Source: a virus. Taken from it: a DNA stretch of 64,000 nucleotides. Positions 16,421 through 24,178 of the stretch are shown piece by piece. Each line of letters opens with the position of its first letter. Position 1 is the stretch's first letter. The translations under genes and the position numbers were made by a program. Under the pieces are notes generated by a model. That model was not told the DNA's origin and searched no databases. It saw only the letters and a list, made by a program, of their open reading frames with translations. Location: positions 56,347-120,346 of IMG/VR virus record IMGVR_UViG_3300044639_001309. One strand, written 5' to 3'.

Positions 16421-18007
16421 TTAAGCAAGGTGAGCAATAGAATAAGTTAGTGTTCCGGGATCCCCGGTGTTGGTTGTGGTGTATTTTACAGACACAGTAT
16501 TAACTACCTGTGTTGCAGAAAGCGTGACACCAGCAGTTAAGTTTTCAGTGTAGTCATCACTGTAGGATAATGTTAAACTACTGTCATCGCTGATCTGTGC
16601 AGTAACAATCATTGTGCCGTGTCTAATCGAACTAGAACGAGAGATAGTATAATCAAATCTAAAAGCCTTGGTGTCAATTGAATTGACACTAAAAATTGTT
16701 TGGTTGGACTGATTATTACCTAGCGTAAAAGTTTTTCCTGATTCTCTGGCATATCTACCCAGCTGAATCAATGTAGTAGTATCCACTGACCCGCCAATGA
16801 TGTCTATCCGTGGGTAGATGTTGTTGTCAGCATCTGTTCTTGCAAACAAATCACTGACTGAAATATTATTGTCATTGCCAAATTTAACAACTGAGCAAGC
16901 TGGACTAGTTGTGTAATTGTTACCAACATCTAAGAATGCATTATATGCACTAACGTTTAATCCGACTTCGTCATAATATATGCCTTCGGCATAGATTCTA
17001 TCAAATATATTGTGTACGGCACGGAAGCCCGTAGGACCTCCATTGATAGGTGTTCCTTCTCCAAGCACAATACCCCTATAGAGTGTGTCAAACTTACTGT
17101 TGCTAACTGTTATACCTGAGATTTGATAATCTGTGTTCATACCATATGTTAGGCCTTGGAATTGACATTTATCAAATACTATTTGATTGCAAACTAAATT
17201 GGTAGTACTGTAAAATCTTACGCCGGCAATATCATCAAGACTTTGGTTTGTGCTAATGTCAGTGTCTGACAATGGTCCAATAAAGTTAACACTATCAAAC
17301 CAACATTGTGTTGCATCTTCAACATTGAAAATATCTGTTACCACTGAACTTTCAAAAGTCATTGAAGAAATTTCAATGTTGCGAGGAGCAACTGCTCCGT
17401 TGTTTCCAATGTTTGCACCGGTTTGTTGCTGACTATCACCGTAACGTGCAACGTAAGCAGATAAGCTACTTAAATCAGTAGAGATATCAAGTTGAATAAT
17501 AGAACAGTTGGCACCTTCGCCAACTAGTTTTGCGTAGGTTGGAATAATCAGTGATTCTGTAATTCTATATGTTCCGGCAGGAAAATACAAAGTTCGACGT
17601 ATTTGGCTATTGGTGTCTCTACAATAAAGTTGGAACAATGCTCGATTAATAGCTTCTGTATCATCAGCGGCGCCGTCGCCTTTTGCGCCAAAATCCCGTA
17701 CGTCAGCAATGTCATCAAGCTTGGCCTGAAGCGTTCTAATGGTTGGATCGTCGGGGGTTGGTCCAGTCTGTGCGGCATACCCTACAGCAATATCTTGATA
17801 AGTGTAATTACTTAAAACAGTGATGTCTGAGAATTCTGTTAAAATTTCAGTGTTGCCGATGACCGGGGCACCTTCGTCGGGTGTTCCGTTGCCTATAAAA
17901 AGTTGGCGACTGTCAATACACCAGCCGAATTCAGCTCCTGAAAGCTGTGGAAGGTTCTCCTGGAGACCTTTCCGATTTGTAATTCTTGATACTTGTACTA
18001 TAGCCAT
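16421..18007 (-). CDS. Tail fibre/spike protein with pectate-lyase-like beta-helix
   Basis: The 528-residue protein has an N-terminal attachment-type module (AEFGWCIDSRQLFIGNGTPD) found in many tail fibres. It then has VRDFGAKGDGAADDTEAINR (about 102-121), the entry motif of pectate-lyase-3/GH28 beta-helices, with beta-helix-like repeats to about 400 and a beta-rich C-terminus. It is a receptor-binding or polysaccharide-degrading fibre; catalytic residues are not certain. A late-type promoter lies 24 bases upstream. Confidence 0.88.
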   Translation of the reverse strand: MAIVQVSRITNRKGLQENLPQLSGAEFGWCIDSRQLFIGNGTPDEGAPVIGNTEILTEFSDITVLSNYTYQDIAVGYAAQTGPTPDDPTIRTLQAKLDDIADVRDFGAKGDGAADDTEAINRALFQLYCRDTNSQIRRTLYFPAGTYRITESLIIPTYAKLVGEGANCSIIQLDISTDLSSLSAYVARYGDSQQQTGANIGNNGAVAPRNIEISSMTFESSVVTDIFNVEDATQCWFDSVNFIGPLSDTDISTNQSLDDIAGVRFYSTTNLVCNQIVFDKCQFQGLTYGMNTDYQISGITVSNSKFDTLYRGIVLGEGTPINGGPTGFRAVHNIFDRIYAEGIYYDEVGLNVSAYNAFLDVGNNYTTSPACSVVKFGNDNNISVSDLFARTDADNNIYPRIDIIGGSVDTTTLIQLGRYARESGKTFTLGNNQSNQTIFSVNSIDTKAFRFDYTISRSSSIRHGTMIVTAQISDDSSLTLSYSDDYTENLTAGVTLSATQVVNTVSVKYTTTNTGDPGTLTYSIAHLA

Positions 18008-18031
18008 GTTGTGAGATCCGTTTAGTTCTAG

Positions 18032-18038
18032 TATTTAT
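18032..18038 (-). promoter_or_regulatory. Late-type promoter motif ATAAATA
   Basis: Minus-strand AATAAATA lies 24 bases upstream of the tail fibre ATG, matching the T4 late promoter core TATAAATA in all but the first base. No -35 box is seen, as expected of sliding-clamp-dependent late promoters. Confidence 0.6.
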
Positions 18039-18052
18039 TCAGGATCGCAGGC

Positions 18053-18772
18053 TTACTGTTGTAGATAAAATTGCTCTACTTTGCGCCACCACAAATCTCG
18101 ATAGCGGTCAAACTCTGCACCTTCTAACACAAACTCTTGGTATTCTGGGGGTTTAATGATATTGAATTGGTCGTCAAGATCGGGTTTGACGCACATAAGC
18201 ACCACACCCTTGCGTATTTTTGTGCCGTGTATTTCATTATGAGCTTCGGCATAAGCGCACAACTGCACAAAATAGTCGTCAATCCATTCACGCTTTTTGG
18301 GCTTGTTGGTTTGCTTGTAATCTAAAATAGCTTCTTCGTTCAAGTGTATGCCGGCGCCGTCTGTTGTGCCTGCGTAGATGCTGGGAAAGTACAAGGGTAC
18401 TTCGATTCCCCAGAACTCATTGACATTTTTTAAACCATTGTCCACAACAACCTTGGCCATGGCATGACTGGGCCAAGAGTAAGGATTTGAACCAGGTTCT
18501 TTGATGGTGCCATCACGTACATACTGTTCAAGATATGTGTGCATTCTAGTGCCGCGATTGGCAGCTTCTGTGGTGATCTGCTGTGCTTTTTCTACCCCTA
18601 CACTTCGGCGCCAACGATTTAGAGCTTCGACTTTTTCTTGTGGTTTTGTCTTGTCTAAGATTGTGGTTACACTGGGAAGATTCTTGCCATCGGGTGTGGC
18701 ATAAAAACGTTTACCATCAACAGTAACTCGAGGAATTGGTTGGTAGTTGTATCGGTTAATTAATTTTGTCAT
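18053..18772 (-). CDS. PD-(D/E)XK exonuclease, RecB-nuclease-like
   Basis: The product has 239 residues from ATG 18772 (an upstream in-frame ATG at 18787 is less likely). PSVTTILDKTKP and the helix NRGTRMHTYLEQYV are the typical entry of Cas4/RecB-like nucleases. GTTDGAGIHLNEEAILDYKQ supplies the D...D-x-K metal site, and QLCAYAEA is the trailing Q-motif helix. It would degrade DNA ends. It is the last gene of the iscU operon and overlaps its neighbour by 17 bases. Confidence 0.85.
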   Translation of the reverse strand: MTKLINRYNYQPIPRVTVDGKRFYATPDGKNLPSVTTILDKTKPQEKVEALNRWRRSVGVEKAQQITTEAANRGTRMHTYLEQYVRDGTIKEPGSNPYSWPSHAMAKVVVDNGLKNVNEFWGIEVPLYFPSIYAGTTDGAGIHLNEEAILDYKQTNKPKKREWIDDYFVQLCAYAEAHNEIHGTKIRKGVVLMCVKPDLDDQFNIIKPPEYQEFVLEGAEFDRYRDLWWRKVEQFYLQQ

Positions 18773-19367
18773 TGTAAATTTTATCAAGTTGATTTTCTTT
18801 AAGTGGATTGTATGCTGTGTGAGGTCTGAACACTTCGGATTCCATTAATGAATCAAACGTGTCTTTGCACTGATTATAATTTTTAATTAAAGTTTTAATA
18901 TTATGTGGGGATTTTGGAGTTTCTTGTATTTTTCTAACTGGAACAATGTTTAGTCTATCAAATACTGTTTGATGGTTATTGATGAAATCTTCAAAATAAA
19001 AAACTTCTATGTTCTTGTATAATTTTGCAGTTTCAGAAGTTGTGCAACTTTGTTGATACCAACGATGCCAACTAAACTGATATGCAAATTCTGAATTGGA
19101 ACCATTGCAATCAATATCAAATGGTTCTATAGTTTTTCCTGAATATTCAACATATTCGTCTGTTCGTTTAGCAATACACATTGATAAAATAGATGCAAGA
19201 AGGTCTCTGCGATCGCAGATTACTAAAACTGAATTTTTATTGATAGTCGGTAATACAAGATCATGTGTATGTGTAACTTGGTGCCAGTCAACACAACATC
19301 CGATAAGTTTGCTTAAAAATATACTGCCGGACCTGCCAGCAGATGTAACCAGGTACTCAACACTCAT
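18756..19367 (-). CDS. Sulfotransferase-like P-loop protein
   Basis: The product has 203 residues from ATG 19367, which overlaps the iscA stop by one base (TAATG). YLVTSAGRSGSIFLSKLIG (4-22) resembles the 5' PAPS-binding loop (PRSGTTxL). VLVICDRRDLLASILSMC resembles the 3'-phosphate motif with conserved Arg and Ser. FYFEDFINN resembles the late YEDL motif. These enzymes move sulfate from PAPS to sugars or peptides. Loss of some consensus residues makes the call moderate. Confidence 0.6.
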   Translation of the reverse strand: MSVEYLVTSAGRSGSIFLSKLIGCCVDWHQVTHTHDLVLPTINKNSVLVICDRRDLLASILSMCIAKRTDEYVEYSGKTIEPFDIDCNGSNSEFAYQFSWHRWYQQSCTTSETAKLYKNIEVFYFEDFINNHQTVFDRLNIVPVRKIQETPKSPHNIKTLIKNYNQCKDTFDSLMESEVFRPHTAYNPLKENQLDKIYNDKIN

Positions 19368-19690
19368 TACACTCTGAAACTTTCTCCACAACCACAGCGA
19401 TCTCTTTCATTGGGATTGATAAAATCCATGCCTTGTTTGAGACCATCGCTTTTCCATACCATGGTTAGTCCATTTAAATAAGGCATATCTTTTGGACTAA
19501 CATAAACTTTAAAACCGCTTGGATCTTCATAGTCTACTACATCATCCAGTGGGTTGTCAACGAATTCGACACGGTAAGCTAATCCACTACACCCAGTGGT
19601 GTGTACGCTTATTCGTATTCCTAGACCTTTGCCTCGACCGATTAGTGCTTGTTGTATTTTTTGAGAAGCATCATCAGATATATTAATCAT
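19367..19690 (-). CDS. iscA: IscA, A-type iron-sulfur carrier
   Basis: The product has 107 residues from ATG 19690, exactly the length of E. coli IscA. The three ligand cysteines are C34 (TTGCSGLAY), C99 and C101 (RCGCGESF). The start MINISDDASQKIQQALIGRG fits the family; a longer in-frame start at 19783 would lie in the upstream gene. A-type carriers pass Fe-S clusters to apoproteins. The gene overlaps the oxygenase gene by 8 bases, two genes after iscU. Confidence 0.96.
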   Translation of the reverse strand: MINISDDASQKIQQALIGRGKGLGIRISVHTTGCSGLAYRVEFVDNPLDDVVDYEDPSGFKVYVSPKDMPYLNGLTMVWKSDGLKQGMDFINPNERDRCGCGESFRV

Positions 19691-20273
19691 TTTTAAAATA
19701 ACCTCCGCAGGCAAAGCTAACACGTAATATATCATCAACCACAGGGCCAAGTGGTTGGTGTAGGCAAGAGCCGTTGTGCCCAACTAGCTGACCCGGCTCG
19801 GGTAAAATTCTTTCTGTAACATTTAACTCAGTGTCGTAATAGAGTAATGGGCCACCCCAGCTTTTTTCCCAAGTTGGGTTTAAATAAATCACAGTTGATT
19901 CGTAGCTGGAAATATCATCTTCCAGGTCTCTATGAATTACATCATCCTGTCCTTTTGTTAGCCCGTTAATCACAAAATTAAATATTTGAAAATTTGGGCC
20001 ATATGCCTGCATAACTTTATCTAGAATTGTAACCCAGATTGGAGATATAGTTGACTGCCAATTGGGCTGATTTACAAACCATGTGCTAGGGTCTGATTGT
20101 AATATTTTACCTGAGTAACTAGAAAACACACGATAACGCCATACATTTTTAGTTACACTATTATCAAAAGAACATCTCTTAGAATATTGCCACTTTGGAT
20201 TGTTTGTAATTTCTGCCCAGGCCAAATCTAATTCATCTTTTGTTAAAAAATTTGGAATGTTTCTTAAAATCAT
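19683..20273 (-). CDS. 2-oxoglutarate/Fe(II)-dependent oxygenase (prolyl-hydroxylase type)
   Basis: The 196-residue protein has the double-stranded beta-helix iron triad HRD (H114-x-D116), H172 in GSCLHQP, and the 2-oxoglutarate-binding R184 in LRVSFACGG. WGGPLLYYD and PEPGQLVGHNG are typical of the 2OG-FeII_Oxy family. These enzymes hydroxylate proteins or small molecules and are common in marine T4-like phages. Its place between iscU and iscA, with overlaps on both sides (4 and 8 bases), is unusual. Confidence 0.9.
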   Translation of the reverse strand: MILRNIPNFLTKDELDLAWAEITNNPKWQYSKRCSFDNSVTKNVWRYRVFSSYSGKILQSDPSTWFVNQPNWQSTISPIWVTILDKVMQAYGPNFQIFNFVINGLTKGQDDVIHRDLEDDISSYESTVIYLNPTWEKSWGGPLLYYDTELNVTERILPEPGQLVGHNGSCLHQPLGPVVDDILRVSFACGGYFKND

Positions 20274-20656
20274 CTAGCATGTCTTTTTTTATAATCTTCC
20301 ACAGCCGCTTTGATTGCGTCTTCAGCTAGAATACTACAGTGAATCTTAACAGGAGGCAGAGCTAGTTCTTCGGCAATTTCGGAATTTTTGAGTTGGCTGG
20401 CTTGGTCGATGTGCATGCCTTTGACCCATTCTGTAACGAGGCTCGAACTCGCAATAGCCGATCCGCAGCCATACGTTTTAAATTTTGCATCTGTAATAAT
20501 ACCTGTATCATTATCAACCTTTATCTGTAGTTTCATCACGTCACCGCAAGCAGGTGCGCCAACCATACCAGTACCAATATCAGTATCAGCCTTGTCAAAA
20601 GATCCGACATTCCTGGGATTTTCATAGTGATCAATTACCTTGTTTGAGTACGCCAT
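20270..20656 (-). CDS. iscU: IscU, iron-sulfur cluster scaffold
   Basis: The product has 128 residues from ATG 20656, the exact length of E. coli IscU; a longer in-frame start at 20695 is unlikely. MAYSNKVIDHYENPRNVGSF is nearly identical to proteobacterial IscU. The ligands C37, D39, C64 and C107 and the HscA-binding LPPVK (100-104) are all kept. It should therefore accept sulfur from host IscS and work with HscA/HscB. No iscS, hscA, hscB or fdx is seen here. Confidence 0.97.
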   Translation of the reverse strand: MAYSNKVIDHYENPRNVGSFDKADTDIGTGMVGAPACGDVMKLQIKVDNDTGIITDAKFKTYGCGSAIASSSLVTEWVKGMHIDQASQLKNSEIAEELALPPVKIHCSILAEDAIKAAVEDYKKRHAR

Positions 20657-20780
20657 GTGATTTCTTAATTTAATATTCCGTAGGCTATGCACCATAGCTC
20701 TAAACTTATCTTATACAATAAGTATGTGCTCAATAATCCTGTTGTTACTAACAGGATCTTGTTTTGTAATAATTTTTCTA

Positions 20781-21095
20781 TCATTGATAACAGGTCCGTG
20801 TGCGTGTGATTGTTCCATCAGAGTGTTGTGTTTCTGTCCACAGACTACAACTTTGTTGCGCAACCACTGGAGGATTTTGTACAATTACCGGCTGTTGAAC
20901 AATGACACGCTGTTGTTTGGCAATTTCATAACCAATCATACCTGTTACAACAGGTGCAACCCACCAACCAATACTTGATCCGCCGTGGTGTCTGTGGTGG
21001 TAAGATCCAAGCCCTTTACCGTGGTATCCATGATGTTGTGCCACAGCTGGCAATGTTGCACAGGCTAATGCCAGAGTGATGAATAATTTTTTCAT
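20781..21095 (-). CDS. Small exported protein, His/Gly-rich
   Basis: The 104-residue protein starts with a clear signal peptide (MKKLFITLALACATLPAVAQ, cleavage after AVA). The mature part has HHGYHGKGLGSYHHRHHGG, a short hydrophobic stretch (WWVAPVVTGMIGYEIA) and a C-terminus with two cysteines (C-x20-C). It resembles small periplasmic or outer-membrane-associated proteins of proteobacteria. The His cluster could bind metal. It has its own promoter and a GGAG ribosome-binding site. Confidence 0.75.
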   Translation of the reverse strand: MKKLFITLALACATLPAVAQHHGYHGKGLGSYHHRHHGGSSIGWWVAPVVTGMIGYEIAKQQRVIVQQPVIVQNPPVVAQQSCSLWTETQHSDGTITRTRTCYQ

Positions 21096-21142
21096 AACAT
21101 TTCTCCAAAAGTATTATAATATAACGCCTAAGAACTGTTATT

Positions 21143-21171
21143 AGTTTACAGGATTTAACTGATTAAGTCAA
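21143..21171 (-). promoter_or_regulatory. Sigma70-type promoter, TTGACT-17-TAAACT
   Basis: TTGACT (21171-21166), 17-base spacer, TAAACT (21148-21143). It precedes the exported-protein gene (start 21095). A second AT-rich TATAAT (about 21115-21120) lies closer to the gene without a good -35 box. Confidence 0.5.
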
Positions 21172-21176
21172 GTCTT

Positions 21177-21512
21177 TTATAAACCTTTTTTGTTCAAAGC
21201 TCGTTTGGCCATTTTGTCAACTGTGTCTCTAGCCTTGTCTACAGACATAGTAGAGTCTGGGACTTGTGCTCCTGCAAAAACGATGTCGTTGCCCTGAATA
21301 TTATCTATTAGATTACTAAGGGGAGGTTGTTGTATTGCTGTTATCAATTGATCCTTACTAAGACTAATTCCCATACTTTGGGCTAATCTTAAAAAGGCAT
21401 CAACTGATATTTGTTTTTGGGCGTTGGTGTCACCCGCACGACCAATTAAAAATTGTGTTAACGCTTCAAGTTCAGAATTATTAACACCTTGTTCAATCTC
21501 GTCTAGTCGCAT
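21177..21512 (-). CDS. Conserved phage protein of unknown function
   Basis: The 111-residue helical protein (MRLDEIEQGVNNSELEALTQ; QISVDAFLRLAQSMGISL) looks like conserved head-region proteins of marine T4-like phages, but I cannot name it. Its ATG overlaps the stop of the upstream gene by one base. Confidence 0.65.
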   Translation of the reverse strand: MRLDEIEQGVNNSELEALTQFLIGRAGDTNAQKQISVDAFLRLAQSMGISLSKDQLITAIQQPPLSNLIDNIQGNDIVFAGAQVPDSTMSVDKARDTVDKMAKRALNKKGL

Positions 21513-22405
21513 TATCGACGATCACGACCCAGTGACGACGCTGGAGGTAAATCATCTTCGGCAGCGTCGACATCTAAGTCTGCGGCATCTGCGTCAAGAT
21601 CAGCGGCATCGCCATCTAGGTCAGCACTAGCATCAAGATCGGCAGCTGGGTCAGCGGCTAAATCTTCTTCGCCAGGAACAACAGGTGCTTGTCCAGTTAA
21701 TACGGCTTGGGCGCCTTCGAGTTGAGTTTTGCCTGCTTGCACAGCACCTAGTAATGTGCTCAATGCGGCTGTGGCATCAGCTTGGAACTTGGTGGCTTGA
21801 TCAACACCCATGTCATTACGAATGCTGTCAGTTAATGCTGGTAAGTCTTTGAACTGCATTTCAGAGATCTGTTCAAGCATTTTCTGAATCTGGTCAACCA
21901 TGTCCTGTGCGGCTAAAACAACCTGAGCTTGTTGAATTTCGCTTTCTCTTAATCGACGTTTTGCAATTCTTGTTGTCTCTGCCATGCCTAGATTAGGTTG
22001 GCTTATTTGCTTTTGAATATTACGAACTTGCTCCTGCGCTGCCTTCAGTTGATCTTGTAGAGCTTTTTTCTGCTTGGCAATTTGCATACCCATCTGTGCA
22101 GGATTAACTGCTGGCTGACCAGGGACAGCCCCGGCTGTGCCAGGTGCTGGAGGAATTTGCTCTGAAAGTTTACTAGCAAGTCCTTGCTCAAGCATGATCA
22201 GCTTTAGGTAAGCGGGCTGTCTTTCACTCTTGTGAAAAGCAGGAGTGCTTTGATGCTCCTTGATTAGGTTTCTAACCTGTGCGAGCATCTGGCGTGTTTG
22301 GCCAGTGTTCAACCGGTCAAAGTGTACAGAATAACCTAAACGGTTTTCAAGTACCTTTTCGGTCTGTTTTGAAATTTGACGTGCGTCCAGTTCTTGCAGT
22401 TTCAT
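21512..22405 (-). CDS. Probable head or scaffold-associated coiled-coil protein with acidic tail
   Basis: The 297-residue protein has an N-terminal conserved part (MKLQELDARQISKQTEKVLE), a Gln/Ala-rich coiled coil (about 105-215) and an Asp/Ala tail made of DLDADAADLD-type repeats before a basic end (SSLGRDRR). Such acidic coiled-coil proteins are often prohead core or internal proteins, but no T4 homologue is certain. It overlaps the upstream gene by 59 bases. Confidence 0.6.
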   Translation of the reverse strand: MKLQELDARQISKQTEKVLENRLGYSVHFDRLNTGQTRQMLAQVRNLIKEHQSTPAFHKSERQPAYLKLIMLEQGLASKLSEQIPPAPGTAGAVPGQPAVNPAQMGMQIAKQKKALQDQLKAAQEQVRNIQKQISQPNLGMAETTRIAKRRLRESEIQQAQVVLAAQDMVDQIQKMLEQISEMQFKDLPALTDSIRNDMGVDQATKFQADATAALSTLLGAVQAGKTQLEGAQAVLTGQAPVVPGEEDLAADPAADLDASADLDGDAADLDADAADLDVDAAEDDLPPASSLGRDRR

Positions 22406-22874
22406 TATTGAATCCTCTAATTTGCCAGTATTTAGCCAGATTTACACATTTGTCTAGCTGTTCTTTTATAGATACTATGTGCATCTTTTTGTTTTGAACT
22501 TTAAGATATGCAATTTCTCTATGATTTTGATCTTTAAAACTTCGAGCCAGTAATTCACGTACACTGACGTCCCTAGATAAATGTGTGATTTTTTCATCTA
22601 GCATTTTTATAGTATTAGATAAGTTATACTGATTGTATTTGTCTGAGATGCACCAACTGATAGCATAGCGCATGGTTGAAAACTCCCCACAAACAGTATC
22701 TCTTATTTTAACTACAAATACGTTGTTTTCTTTAAAGATAAAGTATTTGTCAAACACCTGGTATTGATTGCTTCCGTCTAATGGAATAATCATATTGTTT
22801 TTCAACAAATCCAGTTCAGGCTGAACCAGTTGCTCAAGACGAACCAGTGCGTTTTTTATTGTTTGTTTTTTCAT
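22347..22874 (-). CDS. Hypothetical protein
   Basis: The 175-residue basic protein begins MKKQTIKNALVRLEQLVQPE. DGSNQYQVFDKYFIFKENNV and AISWCISDKYNQYNL suggest an alpha/beta fold. Similar AISWCI-type hypothetical proteins occur in T4-like marine phages, as far as I recall. Its last 59 bases overlap the next gene. Confidence 0.6.
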   Translation of the reverse strand: MKKQTIKNALVRLEQLVQPELDLLKNNMIIPLDGSNQYQVFDKYFIFKENNVFVVKIRDTVCGEFSTMRYAISWCISDKYNQYNLSNTIKMLDEKITHLSRDVSVRELLARSFKDQNHREIAYLKVQNKKMHIVSIKEQLDKCVNLAKYWQIRGFNNETARTGRTSNFKTDRKGT

Positions 22875-23131
22875 TTAAGTATATACTGTGTCACTAACCA
22901 AGCCACTGTAGCAGTTAGTGTTCCAATAATTCCTAAGCCCCAATTGATCAACTGAGAGTTTCGTTTTTCTGCCATTGTCTGAATCATGACATGCATTTCT
23001 TTAATGTCATTTTTAATTTCGTCTATGCAAACAATCATGCTGTCTATGCGAGTTTCCAATGCATTGTAGCGTTCTGCGCACAGTTCAACGTGCGCTTCTA
23101 AACTTTTCTTTTCAATATCAGTTGTATCCAT
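22871..23131 (-). CDS. Coiled-coil protein with C-terminal membrane anchor (XhlA/holin-like)
   Basis: The 86-residue protein has a heptad-rich N-terminal region (residues 5-60, LETRIDSMIVCIDEIKNDIK) and one C-terminal membrane helix (INWGLGIIGTLTATVAWLVT). The layout matches XhlA-type holin or spanin-associated proteins, but sequence alone does not prove a lysis role. A late-type promoter is 19 bases upstream. Confidence 0.6.
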   Translation of the reverse strand: MDTTDIEKKSLEAHVELCAERYNALETRIDSMIVCIDEIKNDIKEMHVMIQTMAEKRNSQLINWGLGIIGTLTATVAWLVTQYILK

Positions 23132-23149
23132 GATTGTTTCCCCAATACG

Positions 23150-23575
23150 TTATTTATTGTGTGCAGACTCAAAAACAATGTTTGTTCTAGGGATTAACAC
23201 ACCATCAAATCTATCTGTTTCTTCTAGATTAACCAGCATAGGAACACCATTACAGTCATAGTATAGGGCGCCAACGCTGTCGTTGCCTAATTGTAAGGCT
23301 GTTGGTTGTTCGACCGTGAATTCAAATTCCCAGATTTTTTTGCCATCTTCTGTCACTGTCACAGGATCAGTAATGTCCACAGGAGAGGTTCTAAGACTAA
23401 TGATTTGATTAACTGTTTCCCAGTTTCTCTGTTGATTTCTAGCATGGTGCCAGTCGCTTTGACTGTTGACAGTTGTACCTGTTTTTGTTGTTAACGGTAT
23501 CTGTGAGGCTTTAAAATGACTTTTTATACCAGTTGGCGTAATGTCAAAATACGTATAACATCTCAATCTTATCAT
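23150..23575 (-). CDS. Conserved phage structural-type protein
   Basis: The product has 141 residues from ATG 23575; an in-frame TTG at 23593 would add six residues next to a terminator. NSQSDWHHARNQQRNWETVN and SVGALYYDCNGVPMLVNLEE suggest a beta-rich virion or tail-completion-type protein seen in T4-like marine phages. Function not known. Confidence 0.65.
   Translation of the reverse strand: MIRLRCYTYFDITPTGIKSHFKASQIPLTTKTGTTVNSQSDWHHARNQQRNWETVNQIISLRTSPVDITDPVTVTEDGKKIWEFEFTVEQPTALQLGNDSVGALYYDCNGVPMLVNLEETDRFDGVLIPRTNIVFESAHNK
23151..23157 (-). promoter_or_regulatory. Late-type promoter motif ATAAATA
   Basis: Minus-strand CAATAAATAACG lies 19 bases upstream of the coiled-coil/membrane protein gene (start 23131). 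It matches the core of the T4 late promoter. Confidence 0.55.
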
Positions 23576-23591
23576 ATGGTATTTAACGGCC

Positions 23592-23618
23592 AAAAAAAAC
23601 CCTGGAATAAATCCAGGG
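23592..23618 (-). terminator. Intrinsic terminator after the 23642-24109 gene
   Basis: CCCTGG and CCAGGG (23600-23618) pair around a 7-base loop. On the minus strand the hairpin is followed by eight T residues. It isolates the short, probably highly expressed, upstream gene, which has its own late-type promoter. Confidence 0.88.
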
Positions 23619-23641
23619 TAGTTTTACACGGTGAGTGTTGA

Positions 23642-24109
23642 TTAGGCCAACTTGAAGCCTGGGTTAGTAACAAGTGTACCTGCAACGCTAACACCAGTTA
23701 CAGTACCGTCTGATGCTGTAATTTGAACGTTGCCAAGAGCTTGCAATTGTGTCTGCAAGTCTGCGGCAGTATAAGCGCCACTTGGGTAAACAGCATAGCT
23801 GATTTGACCTGTGTTGTCGCCTTCTACTTGGTAGATAGCAATAGTAGCTGTAGTCTGGATTGACTGGTTGAGTTGAACAACAACACCTGGGTTGAATACT
23901 GTGCCGCCGCCACTGTAGTTACCCAGTTGTGGACGTAGGTCAATTGCACTTGCTGAGCCGTCTTTAACTAGAACTTTGAAAAAGTCTAGTTTTGGACCTT
24001 GCATCTGCACTAGTGCATCAGCTGAAATTGTGCCAGTTTGTGAACCGTTGTTGATGTCTAACGCAAATACCGGTTGCGCAGTACCGTTGAATGGTGGAAA
24101 ATATGCCAT
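23642..24109 (-). CDS. Probable virion protein, single-gene late transcript
   Basis: The 155-residue protein (MAYFPPFNGTAQPVFALDIN) is rich in Gly, Thr, Gln and Val, has no cysteine and is predicted beta-rich, like capsid decoration or tail-fibre-type proteins. It is the only gene in the window bounded by both a late-type promoter (24152-24158) and a strong terminator (23592-23618), and it has an AAGGAGA ribosome-binding site. This suggests high late expression. No family recognised. Confidence 0.65.
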   Translation of the reverse strand: MAYFPPFNGTAQPVFALDINNGSQTGTISADALVQMQGPKLDFFKVLVKDGSASAIDLRPQLGNYSGGGTVFNPGVVVQLNQSIQTTATIAIYQVEGDNTGQISYAVYPSGAYTAADLQTQLQALGNVQITASDGTVTGVSVAGTLVTNPGFKLA

Positions 24110-24151
24110 TTTAAAATCTCCTTATGTTTGTGGCCTTGTTGGGCCTGCTTT

Positions 24152-24158
24152 TATTTAT
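24152..24158 (-). promoter_or_regulatory. Late-type promoter motif ATAAATA
   Basis: Minus-strand ACATAAATAAAA lies 42 bases upstream of the probable virion gene start at 24109. It resembles the T4 late promoter; no -35 box is seen. Confidence 0.6.
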
Positions 24159-24178
24159 GTCGATTCAGAAAAAATGGC

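Noticed and set aside
20737-20758. 8-bp hairpin (ATCCTGTT/AACAGGAT) after the exported-protein gene
   Set aside because: No T tract follows on the minus strand and the stem is weak, so I do not call it a terminator.
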